Shown: positions 1 to 7,103, numbered from the stretch's first letter. The stretch is 11,243 nt of DNA from CAYUBI01 sp964443005 (GCA_964443005.1 CAYUBI010000076.1:1-11243); one strand, 5' to 3'. Numbers and translations are program-made. The notes: generated by a model not told the origin, from the letters alone.

Positions 1-658
1 AGCCCAACAACTGAGAAAAATTACTATCCATTGTAATATCATTTAAATTATTAAGCCCTGAAAATACCCCAACTTTACTAAATTTGCTAACTCCTGTTAG
101 CAAAACAAACTTCAAGTACTCGTCTGAACCCTTGAGTACAGTATAAAACCCTTTTAAGCTTTCCTGTACTTCTTTGGCAGTTTCAACGTTTGCAATATTA
201 TCTAAAATCGGTTTGTCGTATTCGTCAATTAAGACAACGACTTTTCCTAGTTGAGATAATTTTCTAATTAGCTCTGCAAAAATGTCATCATAGCATTCAC
301 GAACAATGGAAATATTGTACTGTGTTGCAATATCTTGCAACTCAATTTTAATGAATTGCTTTAATTCTGTTGAATTTTCAATATGCTTTTTACTGAAATC
401 TATTCTGATAACTGGATACTCTTTCCATTCAAAAGGCTGGTCATAAATCCACAGACCCTTAAACAATTCCTTTTTACCCTTGAAAATTGCATCTAACGTA
501 GACAGGAGTAACGACTTGCCAAAACGGCGGGGCCTAGAGAGAAAATAAACACTACCCCATTGAATTAACTGATAGATCAATTTCGTTTTATCAATATATA
601 AACAATCATCGTTGATTAATTTCTCAAATGTTTGAATTCCAATTGGCAATTTTTTCAT
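1..658 (-). CDS. AAA-ATPase-like protein (PF09820 type), N-terminal 219 residues, cut by window edge
   Basis: Translating the minus strand from ATG at 658 gives 219 residues open to the window edge. A P-loop-like RPRRFGKS at residues 42-49 follows the N-terminal LYIDKT segment usual in this family. A Walker B-like LIDEYDKP lies at 143-150 and the family signature TGVSKFSKV at 188-196, followed by GLNNLNDIT. These match the AAA-ATPase_like family (PF09820), whose members usually carry a C-terminal PD-(D/E)XK nuclease-like domain; that part would lie outside the window and is not seen. The start is supported by GAGGAG (672-667), 8 nt upstream. The cellular role of the family is poorly known; members are often multicopy and variable in host-associated and anaerobic bacteria. 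A decayed paralogue lies at the right end of the window. The family call is firm, the function is not. Confidence 0.88.
   Translation of the reverse strand, partial: MKKLPIGIQTFEKLINDDCLYIDKTKLIYQLIQWGSVYFLSRPRRFGKSLLLSTLDAIFKGKKELFKGLWIYDQPFEWKEYPVIRIDFSKKHIENSTELKQFIKIELQDIATQYNISIVRECYDDIFAELIRKLSQLGKVVVLIDEYDKPILDNIANVETAKEVQESLKGFYTVLKGSDEYLKFVLLTGVSKFSKVGVFSGLNNLNDITMDSNFSQLLG
29..55 (+). repeat. 27-bp exact direct repeat, left copy (in the AAA-ATPase-like gene)
   Basis: Positions 29-55 are identical to 11123-11149. They encode part of the GLNNLNDITM segment on the minus strand. Similarity continues colinearly to about position 112 with scattered mismatches, so this is the best-conserved core of two paralogous genes rather than an independent repeat. 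Confidence 0.9.
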
Positions 659-678
659 TAAGGTCGCTCCTCTAGTAC

Positions 679-707
679 ATTCTAGTAGAAACTACAAAAA
701 ATAACAA
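679..707 (-). promoter_or_regulatory. Candidate sigma70-type promoter of the AAA-ATPase-like gene
   Basis: On the minus strand TTGTTA (707-702) and TAGAAT (684-679) are separated by exactly 17 bp, a good match to a housekeeping promoter. Transcription would begin near 672, leaving a leader of only about 14 nt that starts at the Shine-Dalgarno sequence. That is short, so initiation may occur elsewhere. The -10 overlaps a 7-bp direct repeat, TCTAGTA at 671-677 and 681-687 (plus-strand reading). Confidence 0.4.
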
Positions 708-786
708 CGCGCTACGTAAATTTTCAAACATAACAATCTTTTCAAAAAGAGGGTTTGCGGCCTTCATTTATTTTCCTTATCTGTCG

Positions 787-822
787 CGTCGAGAGCCTCA
801 GCGGGCACTAAGGCTCTCGACG
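787..822. terminator. Perfect 12-bp stem-loop downstream of lpxB, possible terminator
   Basis: CGTCGAGAGCCT (787-798) pairs perfectly with AGGCTCTCGACG (811-822) around a 12-nt loop. The stem begins 11 nt past the lpxB stop and is GC-rich against an AT-rich background. Neither side has a proper run of T: the plus side has only TTT, and the minus side reads CGACAGATAAGG. It could be a terminator lacking a U-tract, a 3'-end stabiliser of lpxB mRNA, or a copy of a dispersed palindromic repeat. It also separates lpxB from the same-strand ATPase gene. Confidence 0.5.
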
Positions 823-832
823 TTTGACTAAA

Positions 833-1987
833 TTATTTAATAGAATCTATAATGATTTTTGCAGCACGGGCTATCACGCCTGGAGTCCCCAATAATGGCA
901 ACACGCGACTCAACTTCTGTTTTGCCTCTGCATATGCCGCAGCATCACATAAAAGGTGCAAGGCAACTGCTCCTGAATTCTCAACAGTAGCTGTGTCCTG
1001 CAAAAATTCTGGCATAATCACCTCCTGCAATAAAATATTAGGCAAACTGATATAATTAAATCGCTTCACTTTTTCTGCTAATACCCATTTTAAAACCTGA
1101 TAAGACAGTTTTGAAAACCGATAATGTGCTAAACAAGGCGTACCCATGACTGCATGTTCCAAAGTCACAGTTCCGGAAGTTACTAACGATAAGGTGGTAT
1201 GCTTAATCAAATCATATTGATTCCCAGAATACATTGTCACAGCCTTAAGCCGTGTTGTAGCCAAAACATCCTGAATGCGAGATCGAAATCGCGACGATGC
1301 TAAACAAATGACAATATGCAAATCTGGTAAACGCTCTTCAAGATACCTTGCAACCTTTACAAGCAAGGGCAAGGTATACGTTAATTCTTGCGGCCGAGAA
1401 CCTGGAAAAATCGATATAATTCGCTGATTTTCAGGAATACCCAAGGACTGATAGAATACTGATTTATCGATGGATGACTGAGCCAAATCCAAAATCGGAT
1501 GGCCAATATATGTTGCGTCTCCACCTAAGCGATGATAAAAATCAGCTTCTTGTTGAAAAATAGATAAAATTTTAGTAGTAACATCTACAACTTTGCGCCC
1601 GCCGTCATCACTACCCCATTGCCATTCCTGAGGAGAAATATAATAAATCGAAGGAATACTTAATTGTTTTGCAGCTTTACATAACAACAAATTATAACCC
1701 TGAAAATCAATAGGAATCACTAAATCTGGCTTTTCCATAGCCATTCGCTTTTTCATTTTGAGATACGTAAAATAAATACGTGGAATATGACAAAGCGGCT
1801 CCACAAATCCAATGGTACTAATATCCGACAAATCAGAAAATAACGTTACCCCAGCAGCTAACATACGCTGACTCCCCATACCAAAAAACTGCAATGTAGG
1901 ATCTAGTTTTCTAAGTTCGACAACTAAACGGCCACCATAAATATCTCCGGATATCTCGCCAGCACTCATCATAATTTTTTTTGTCAT
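833..1987 (-). CDS. lpxB: Lipid-A-disaccharide synthase LpxB
   Basis: LpxB is a GT-B glycosyltransferase (GT19) that joins UDP-2,3-diacylglucosamine and lipid X into the lipid A disaccharide at the inner face of the cytoplasmic membrane. Start ATG 1987 gives 384 residues, the usual length. Visible family motifs: SAGEISGDIYG (8-18), SPQEWQWG (108-115), GHPILD near 162-167, FPGSRPQE (194-201), TSGTVTLEHAVMGTP (260-274) and SLPN...MPEFLQD (about 314-330). A GTG at 1990 is also in frame, but the GGAGG site favours ATG 1987. The W-A-W-R form common in proteobacterial enzymes is replaced by W-Q-W-G. No other lipid A gene is nearby and the gene stands alone on this strand, divergent from the PASTA operon. 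The identification is firm. Confidence 0.96.
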   Translation of the reverse strand: MTKKIMMSAGEISGDIYGGRLVVELRKLDPTLQFFGMGSQRMLAAGVTLFSDLSDISTIGFVEPLCHIPRIYFTYLKMKKRMAMEKPDLVIPIDFQGYNLLLCKAAKQLSIPSIYYISPQEWQWGSDDGGRKVVDVTTKILSIFQQEADFYHRLGGDATYIGHPILDLAQSSIDKSVFYQSLGIPENQRIISIFPGSRPQELTYTLPLLVKVARYLEERLPDLHIVICLASSRFRSRIQDVLATTRLKAVTMYSGNQYDLIKHTTLSLVTSGTVTLEHAVMGTPCLAHYRFSKLSYQVLKWVLAEKVKRFNYISLPNILLQEVIMPEFLQDTATVENSGAVALHLLCDAAAYAEAKQKLSRVLPLLGTPGVIARAAKIIIDSIK

Positions 1988-1994
1988 CACATAT

Positions 1995-1999
1995 CCTCC
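1995..1999 (-). promoter_or_regulatory. Shine-Dalgarno of lpxB, deciding the start
   Basis: GGAGG on the minus strand lies 7 nt before ATG 1987 but only 4 nt before the alternative GTG 1990, so the ATG is preferred. Confidence 0.7.
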
Positions 2000-2053
2000 A
2001 CTATTATCACGCTACAATCACGTTGTTTCCGCTTCAACTTTTTAAAAAAAAAT

Positions 2054-2065
2054 TCAGTATACTGA
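2054..2065. promoter_or_regulatory. 12-bp perfect palindrome in the divergent intergenic region; possible operator over an lpxB -10
   Basis: TCAGTATACTGA is perfectly self-complementary and lies between the divergent lpxB and PASTA genes. Read on the minus strand, TATACT (2061-2056) could serve as the lpxB -10 box, but no convincing -35 lies upstream. A bound dimeric regulator would then block lpxB. An A9 run (2044-2052) lies beside it, in what would be the lpxB leader. The role is inferred from position and symmetry only. Confidence 0.3.
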
Positions 2066-2101
2066 TATTTTTACTGTTTACGATCAAAACAATACAGCTT
2101 A

Positions 2102-2110
2102 TGATATAAT
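2102..2110 (+). promoter_or_regulatory. Extended -10 promoter of the PASTA-rsgA-rpe-ribD operon
   Basis: TGATATAAT contains a consensus TATAAT (2105-2110) with the TGn extension at 2102-2104. No good -35 hexamer sits 16-18 bp upstream, which extended -10 promoters can tolerate. Transcription would start near 2117, about 29 nt before the first ATG, which has AAGGA (2135-2139) 6 nt upstream of it. Confidence 0.55.
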
Positions 2111-2145
2111 CATTACTTTGACAATCTTAAGAATAAGGATGCAAT

Positions 2146-3087
2146 ATGGCAAAGTCCCCTGAACAAAATCTTAATGAAAAAAAAATAAATGATCCAGCGA
2201 AAATAGAAGAAACACCCACACTTAACAACGATTCTGAGGATACAGAAATAGATCAACCCATTCAATCAAAATGGCAACTGCTTTATAAAAAAATTGGCCC
2301 TATGATCATCATTATCGTAATCACGGTCATTTTAGGATTTTTAAGTTCCTTTGGATATAGCTTATATCATAAATATTTCACATCCATTCGCGAAATCACG
2401 ATCCCGCAAATTATCGGATTTCCCGAAGAACGTGCGATTATTGCCTTAAAAGATCGCGGGCTTAAAGGCATTTCCATTGGTACCCGAGAAACTCTTTCTG
2501 GAAATGAAAATATTGTATTAGAAGTTATTCCAGAAGTAGGAACAGCAGTTAAAGCCAACCGTCGTGTAAAATATGTACTTAGCAAACTTAAACAAACAAT
2601 TATTATGCCCTCATTTATCTCCTTATCGCTGCCTGTTGCGCAAAATATGATAAATGAAAGCCGATTAAGCCTCAATGCTATAGAAGAAGCTTTTTCCGAT
2701 CAAATTGATAAAGGCAATATTCTGTCACAAACACCCTCTGCAGGTTGTGTTGTATCATTAAATAGCCTCCTAGCACTAACTGTATCAAAAGGCAGCCCAG
2801 TTGAGCTTACCTTGCGGCCCTTAGGCACAGAATTAGCACATATAGGCATTAAAGTAAAATTTTCAATTCCGCAAGGATGGACACCTCGTGTAGTTAAAGT
2901 AGTATCAAGCGGCAAAGATTATGAGGAAACGATTTACAAACAAGAACATAAAGCTGGAGACATCATGCTGCTGGATTTTGAAGATCAAAAAGACAATACC
3001 ATTCGCGTGTTCTTTAATCGCAAAATGGTTGCAGAACAAACATTAAACACATCAATGGGATCATCGCCGTTAGGAACCAATCATTAG
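2146..3087 (+). CDS. Membrane-anchored PASTA-repeat protein without a kinase domain
   Basis: This 313-residue protein has a polar, acidic cytoplasmic tail (1-50), one membrane segment (about 51-73, rich in Ile/Val), and an outward part with two PASTA-like repeats (about 82-147 and 148-216). Each repeat has the pattern IP-x-I/F-x-G/S...A...L, a later Q/EVIP- or SQTPSAG-type turn, and a V-x-SKG/SK-type end. A C-terminal domain (about 217-300) with TIYKQEHKAGD followed by IRVFFNRKMV resembles the region after the PASTA repeats in Firmicutes PrkC/PknB. PASTA repeats bind peptidoglycan fragments or beta-lactams. The kinase half is absent, yet rsgA and rpe follow as they do after prkC in Bacillus. 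Codons 11-14 contain an A9 run (2177-2185). A role in sensing or binding the cell wall is inferred. Confidence 0.82.
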   Translation: MAKSPEQNLNEKKINDPAKIEETPTLNNDSEDTEIDQPIQSKWQLLYKKIGPMIIIIVITVILGFLSSFGYSLYHKYFTSIREITIPQIIGFPEERAIIALKDRGLKGISIGTRETLSGNENIVLEVIPEVGTAVKANRRVKYVLSKLKQTIIMPSFISLSLPVAQNMINESRLSLNAIEEAFSDQIDKGNILSQTPSAGCVVSLNSLLALTVSKGSPVELTLRPLGTELAHIGIKVKFSIPQGWTPRVVKVVSSGKDYEETIYKQEHKAGDIMLLDFEDQKDNTIRVFFNRKMVAEQTLNTSMGSSPLGTNH

Positions 3088-3088
3088 T

Positions 3089-3961
3089 TTGCTGAATGGC
3101 ATTATTACGAAATCATTTTGTGGATATTATCACGTAACCAGTTCAAATCGTATTTATTTGGCTAAGCCACGTGGAAAAATAAAACGCACTGCCCTATTAG
3201 TCGGAGATCGTGTTATCATTGAACCCGTTAATACTGATGAAGCAGTCATTGAAACAGTGCTACCCCGTACACATATTTTACCCAAAAATCAAGCAGCTAA
3301 CATTGATCAAGTAGCGCTAGTTCAATCGATTACCAATCCCGCACTTTCACTGCATCTCCTTGATCAATTTCTAATTTCAATTAACATGCTTTCGATTCCT
3401 ATTCTTATTGTTATGACGAAATACGATTTAGATTCCTGCGGAATAGCAGACTCGTTAAAATTTTTATCAGATATTGGATATCCACTATTTTTCACAAGCA
3501 GTGTAACGAATCACGGACTCAGCGAATTGCGAACTGCTTTTGCAGATCGGATTACCTTACTGATTGGGCCCTCCGGTGTTGGGAAAAGCACACTCATTAA
3601 TGCGCTACACCCCATACTCGACCTAAAAACAGGCGACTTATCTAAAATCAATCGCGGCAAACATACTACACGATTTGTCGAACTATTGGCACTGGATACT
3701 ACGACGTTTATTATTGATGGTCCCGGATTTTCAGATATTGCATTACCTTTACTTCCAGAGCAACTACTCAGTCATTTTCCTGAATTCAATCACCTAGCAA
3801 CAAATTGCCGATTTTCAAATTGCCGACATATTAATGAGCCAGACTGTGCAATTAAACTAGCCGTTAATAATCAACAAATTGCCTTGTCGCGATATCAAAG
3901 TTACATTAAAATATACGAAAACATAAAGGAACATCGGCAATGGACACTCAACAAAAAATAA
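3089..3961 (+). CDS. rsgA: Ribosome small subunit-dependent GTPase RsgA
   Basis: RsgA is a circularly permuted GTPase that checks late 30S ribosome assembly. All its parts are visible in 290 residues: an N-terminal OB fold (about 1-70), G4 TKYD (110-113), G1 GPSGVGKST (160-168), a G2 threonine in RGKHTT (189-194), G3 DGPGF (210-214), and a C-terminal zinc site with Cys240, Cys245, His247 and Cys253. G3 has Gly where the family usually has Thr (DTPGF). The start is TTG 3089, one base after the PASTA stop; it aligns MLNGIITKSF with the usual MLKG-type N-terminus, and no in-frame ATG lies nearby. The only Shine-Dalgarno-like site, AGGA (3072-3075), is 13 nt away, so translation probably depends on the upstream gene. 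The 3' end overlaps rpe by 22 nt. Confidence 0.95.
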   Translation: MLNGIITKSFCGYYHVTSSNRIYLAKPRGKIKRTALLVGDRVIIEPVNTDEAVIETVLPRTHILPKNQAANIDQVALVQSITNPALSLHLLDQFLISINMLSIPILIVMTKYDLDSCGIADSLKFLSDIGYPLFFTSSVTNHGLSELRTAFADRITLLIGPSGVGKSTLINALHPILDLKTGDLSKINRGKHTTRFVELLALDTTTFIIDGPGFSDIALPLLPEQLLSHFPEFNHLATNCRFSNCRHINEPDCAIKLAVNNQQIALSRYQSYIKIYENIKEHRQWTLNKK

Positions 3962-4602
3962 TTATTGCGCCTTCACTGTTATCTGCAGACTTTGCTAAAT
4001 TAGCGCAAGATATTCGCGTTATAGAAGAAGCAGGGGCAAATTGGCTACATATTGATGTCATGGACGGTCATTTTGTGCCAAATATCACAATTGGGCCCTT
4101 AATTGTAAAAGCTATTCGACGCATTACCAAACTACCTTTAGACGTTCACTTGATGATTAATAATCCAGATGAATACCTGGGTGCATTTCATGAAGCAGGT
4201 GCAGATATTATTTCAGTTCATGTGGAAATTTGCACGCATTTAGACCGCACCTTATGTGCTATACGACAATTGGGGCTAAAAGCTTCAGTAGCACTAAATC
4301 CAGCTACATCAGTATCTCTTATCGAAAATGTTTTGAACATCATTGATATGGTTGTTGTCATGTCTGTAAATCCCGGGTTTGGTGGCCAAAAATTTATTCC
4401 TCAATCATTACAAAAAATAAAACAACTGCGTGAAATGGCTAATCAACAAAATCCATCACTACTTATTGAAGTAGATGGAGGCATTAATCTAGACACCTAC
4501 GCATCTGTCCTAGCCGCAGGTGCTAATATTTTAGTTGCAGGTTCAGCCATATTTGGTGCTAACGATCGAGGTTTTGTCATTCGTTCAATGAAAAACGGGT
4601 AA
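3940..4602 (+). CDS. rpe: Ribulose-phosphate 3-epimerase
   Basis: Rpe interconverts ribulose 5-phosphate and xylulose 5-phosphate in the pentose phosphate pathway. The 220-residue TIM barrel is complete. Ser12 in APSLLSADF, His37 and Asp39 in LHIDVMDGHF, His70 in DVHLM and Asp179 in EVDGGI are the known metal-binding and catalytic positions. The phosphate-binding loops MSVNPGFGGQKF (141-152) and VAGSAIFG are present. AAGGA (3926-3930) lies 9 nt before the ATG, inside rsgA, so the gene has its own ribosome binding site despite a 22-nt overlap with rsgA. The stop overlaps the ribD start as TAATG. Confidence 0.97.
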   Translation: MDTQQKIIIAPSLLSADFAKLAQDIRVIEEAGANWLHIDVMDGHFVPNITIGPLIVKAIRRITKLPLDVHLMINNPDEYLGAFHEAGADIISVHVEICTHLDRTLCAIRQLGLKASVALNPATSVSLIENVLNIIDMVVVMSVNPGFGGQKFIPQSLQKIKQLREMANQQNPSLLIEVDGGINLDTYASVLAAGANILVAGSAIFGANDRGFVIRSMKNG

Positions 4603-5762
4603 TGGTCAAAACCCTTTCAATCGACGAATATTACATGAAGCTTGCACTTCAGCTAGCAACAACAATGCGTGGCATAACATCACCAGACCCAACAGTAGGT
4701 GCAGTAATTGTAAAAAATAATCGCATTATTGCAACAGGTTTTCATGGCAAACATAAATCACCTCATGCTGAAGCTTATGCGTTGACTCGTGCAGGCAAAG
4801 CAGCTCAGGGTGCAACATTGTATGTAACCTTGGAACCCTGTTGTCATTTTGGCAACAATCCCCCATGTACTGAGCAAATTATCCAAGCAGGTATCACACG
4901 CGTTGTTTATGCCATTAACGATCCCAACCCGCTAGTTAAAGCCTGTAACAGCATTCATTCTTTACAAAAAAACAAAATTGAAGTTATCACCAACATTTGT
5001 TCGGATTCAGCAACAAAAATTAATGAAGTATATTTAAAAACGATCCTATCACCTTATCCATTTATTCATTTAAAAGTAGCTTCTACTTTAGACGGAAAAA
5101 CAGCTACAGCCAGCGGCGAAAGCAAATGGATTACAGGCGAACAAGCGCGCGCTTACACGCACAACCTTCGCTATCACTATGACGCAATTATGGTAGGTGC
5201 AATTACGATAACCCATGATAACCCTCAATTAACAGTTCGTAATCCGTGGCCAGCTATTCATCCCAAACGACATAAACAACCGCTGCGAATCATTTTGGAT
5301 CCGCACGAAAGTGTACCTGCCAATGCAATTGTGCTTCAAGATCCAACTGCTCCAACCTTACTCATTCGTGCAACCCCTGTATCTGAAACATTTGCTAACG
5401 CACTTGGCAACCACGTGGAAGTCATCAACTTTCCACTAGATGAACAGGGCGAAACAGCAGAAAAGAATGAAAAAACAGGATTTAATCTTTCCAAATTAAT
5501 GATGGCACTTCGTCAACGCGGAATTGCATCTATTCTAGTTGAAAGTGGCGGGAATCTAAGTGCAGCGCTGCTAAATGAAGAACTGATTGATAAAATCTCA
5601 TTTATTTTTGCACCTAAATTAATTGGCAACAATGGCCTTAATAGTATTGGTTTATTAAAAACATCCACCTTAGCACAAGCAATTCACCTAACATCAATTA
5701 CAAGCTTTTTAATTGGCGAAGATGTTGTAATCGAAGGTCGACTGCGTGCGCATTTGGTGTGA
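4602..5762 (+). CDS. ribD: Bifunctional pyrimidine deaminase/reductase RibD
   Basis: RibD catalyses two steps of riboflavin synthesis: deamination of the 2,5-diaminopyrimidine intermediate, then reduction of its ribosyl side chain. The N-terminal deaminase has the zinc site HAE (55-57) and TLEPCCHFG...PPC (Cys80, Cys89). The reductase half begins near HLKVASTLDGKTA (about 156-168) and ends with LVESGGNLSAALL and FAPKLIG motifs. The length, 386 residues, is slightly above the usual 360-370. After DPNPLV (about 107-112), the expected G-x-G stretch is replaced by A-C-N, an unusual change between the two domains. No other rib gene is in the window. No Shine-Dalgarno site is seen, and the TAATG overlap with rpe suggests translational re-initiation. 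Confidence 0.95.
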   Translation: MVKTLSIDEYYMKLALQLATTMRGITSPDPTVGAVIVKNNRIIATGFHGKHKSPHAEAYALTRAGKAAQGATLYVTLEPCCHFGNNPPCTEQIIQAGITRVVYAINDPNPLVKACNSIHSLQKNKIEVITNICSDSATKINEVYLKTILSPYPFIHLKVASTLDGKTATASGESKWITGEQARAYTHNLRYHYDAIMVGAITITHDNPQLTVRNPWPAIHPKRHKQPLRIILDPHESVPANAIVLQDPTAPTLLIRATPVSETFANALGNHVEVINFPLDEQGETAEKNEKTGFNLSKLMMALRQRGIASILVESGGNLSAALLNEELIDKISFIFAPKLIGNNGLNSIGLLKTSTLAQAIHLTSITSFLIGEDVVIEGRLRAHLV

Positions 5763-5768
5763 ATGCGT

Positions 5769-5774
5769 TATAAT
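5769..5774 (+). promoter_or_regulatory. Candidate -10 box of an internal promoter before leuC
   Basis: A consensus TATAAT lies in the only sizeable gap of the operon, 34 nt before the chosen leuC start. No -35 match is seen at 16-18 bp and no TG extension is directly adjacent, so this may be chance in AT-rich DNA. It would give leuCD and the transporter separate control. Confidence 0.25.
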
Positions 5775-5793
5775 TTATCTATCTTATCATTAG

Positions 5794-5799
5794 AAAGGA
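5794..5799 (+). promoter_or_regulatory. Shine-Dalgarno of leuC, deciding the start
   Basis: AAAGGA lies 8 nt before ATG 5808. It would fall inside the coding sequence if the upstream ATG 5763, directly after the ribD stop, were used, so it supports the shorter LeuC. Confidence 0.75.
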
Positions 5800-5807
5800 A
5801 AAAAGCC

Positions 5808-7103
5808 ATGGGCATGACACTTTCGGAAAAAATTTTAGCTAAACACGCAAACAAAAAAACAGTTGAAGCTGGGGAAAACATTTGGGTTTCTATTGATAAA
5901 CTCATGACCCATGATGTATGCGGTCCTGGAACTATCGGGATTTTCAAACAACAATTTGGTGCTAAAGCAAAAGTATGGAATAAAGAAAAACTGATCATTA
6001 TCCCAGATCATTATATTTTCACACAAGATCCCTATGCTTTACGAAATCTGGATATTCTACGAACTTTTGCAAAGGAACAACAATTATGCTATTTTTACGA
6101 TGCTAATTCTCCAGATTATAATGGTGTTTGTCATGTAACACTTGCAGAAAAAGGCCATACAATTCCTGGAGAGATTCTGTTAGGAACAGATTCGCACACC
6201 TGTACTGCAGGCGCTTTTGGCGTATTTGCAACTGGAATTGGCAATACAGACGCAGCCTTAGTTATGGGCACAGGTAAATTATGGTTAAAAGTCCCTGCAA
6301 CCCGACGATTTATCTTTAATGGCACCTTTCCCAATCACGTTCTTGGCAAAGATATTATTTTAGCTATTATTGGCGAGCTAGGTACAGATGGCGCAACATA
6401 TCAAGCCATGGAATTTTCTGGAACTGCAATTGAACAATTGTCGATGGAAGAACGTATGACCATTTGCAATATGGCAATTGAAGCAGGTGCTAAAGTAGGG
6501 TTAATTGCAGCAGATGCAACAACTCAAACCTATTTAAAAAATACAACAACCGTATCCTACACACAAACAAATACTGACATCAATGCTTCATTTTTATCAA
6601 CCACTCGATATACAGCATCAGACCTGCAATCCGTAGTTGCTCAGCCCCACAGTCCTGACCGTGTAGTTTCAGCAGCTTCCTTATGTATGCAAGTGATTGA
6701 TCAAGCTTATATAGGATCGTGTACTGGAGGAAAAATATCAGATTTTATTCATGCTGCACGCATCATCAATGGAAACCAAGTTAAAGTTCCAACGTATATT
6801 GTTCCGGCTACAGTTCAGGTTGATCACGCCTTAGATACAGAAAAACTAGACAATAAAAGTTTACGCAGTATTTTTGTAAATGCTGGATGTTTAATTGGAC
6901 CTGCCTCCTGTGCTGCTTGTTTAGGTGGGCCTGCAGATACGTTTGGACGAACCCAAGGAACTGAACGTGTAATTTCAACAACCAATCGCAATTTTCCTGC
7001 ACGTATGGGTTCACAAGAATCTTCTGTTTATTTAGCTTCACCGTATACTGCAGCAGCCTCAGCAATTACCGGAAAAATCACAGATCCACGAGAATTTTTG
7101 TAG
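5808..7103 (+). CDS. leuC: 3-isopropylmalate dehydratase large subunit (LeuC/HacA-type)
   Basis: This aconitase-family large subunit would isomerise 2- to 3-isopropylmalate in leucine synthesis, using a 4Fe-4S cluster. From ATG 5808 it has 431 residues and begins MGMTLSEKILAKHA, as is usual for the prokaryotic HacA-like LeuC class. An upstream in-frame ATG (5763) would add 15 unlike residues. The cluster ligands are Cys305 in GSCTGG and Cys368 and Cys371 in ASCAACLGG. Also visible are GTDSHTCT (126-133) and TTNRNFPARMGS (391-402). The small subunit follows 10 nt later. leuA and leuB are not in the window, and relatives such as homoaconitase or dimethylmalate dehydratase share these motifs, so the substrate is inferred from family only. 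Confidence 0.9.
   Translation: MGMTLSEKILAKHANKKTVEAGENIWVSIDKLMTHDVCGPGTIGIFKQQFGAKAKVWNKEKLIIIPDHYIFTQDPYALRNLDILRTFAKEQQLCYFYDANSPDYNGVCHVTLAEKGHTIPGEILLGTDSHTCTAGAFGVFATGIGNTDAALVMGTGKLWLKVPATRRFIFNGTFPNHVLGKDIILAIIGELGTDGATYQAMEFSGTAIEQLSMEERMTICNMAIEAGAKVGLIAADATTQTYLKNTTTVSYTQTNTDINASFLSTTRYTASDLQSVVAQPHSPDRVVSAASLCMQVIDQAYIGSCTGGKISDFIHAARIINGNQVKVPTYIVPATVQVDHALDTEKLDNKSLRSIFVNAGCLIGPASCAACLGGPADTFGRTQGTERVISTTNRNFPARMGSQESSVYLASPYTAAASAITGKITDPREFL

Noticed and set aside
685..695. GTAG-AAA-CTAC inverted repeat before the ATPase gene
   Set aside because: A 4-bp stem is too short to support a structure or operator call.
852..1055. 67-codon plus-strand open frame inside lpxB
   Set aside because: It lies wholly opposite conserved LpxB C-terminal coding sequence, has no ribosome binding site and resembles no known protein.
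2367..2915. Two minus-strand open frames opposite the PASTA gene
   Set aside because: They are shadows of a well-supported coding region, with no start signals.
5763..5807. Upstream ATG as the leuC start
   Set aside because: The extra 15 residues are unlike the family, whose N-terminus is MGMT-like, and a good AAAGGA site lies inside this stretch in front of ATG 5808.
6808..7065. 85-codon minus-strand open frame in the leuC 3' region
   Set aside because: It is opposite the conserved TTNRNF region of LeuC and is low-complexity in composition, so it is a shadow.
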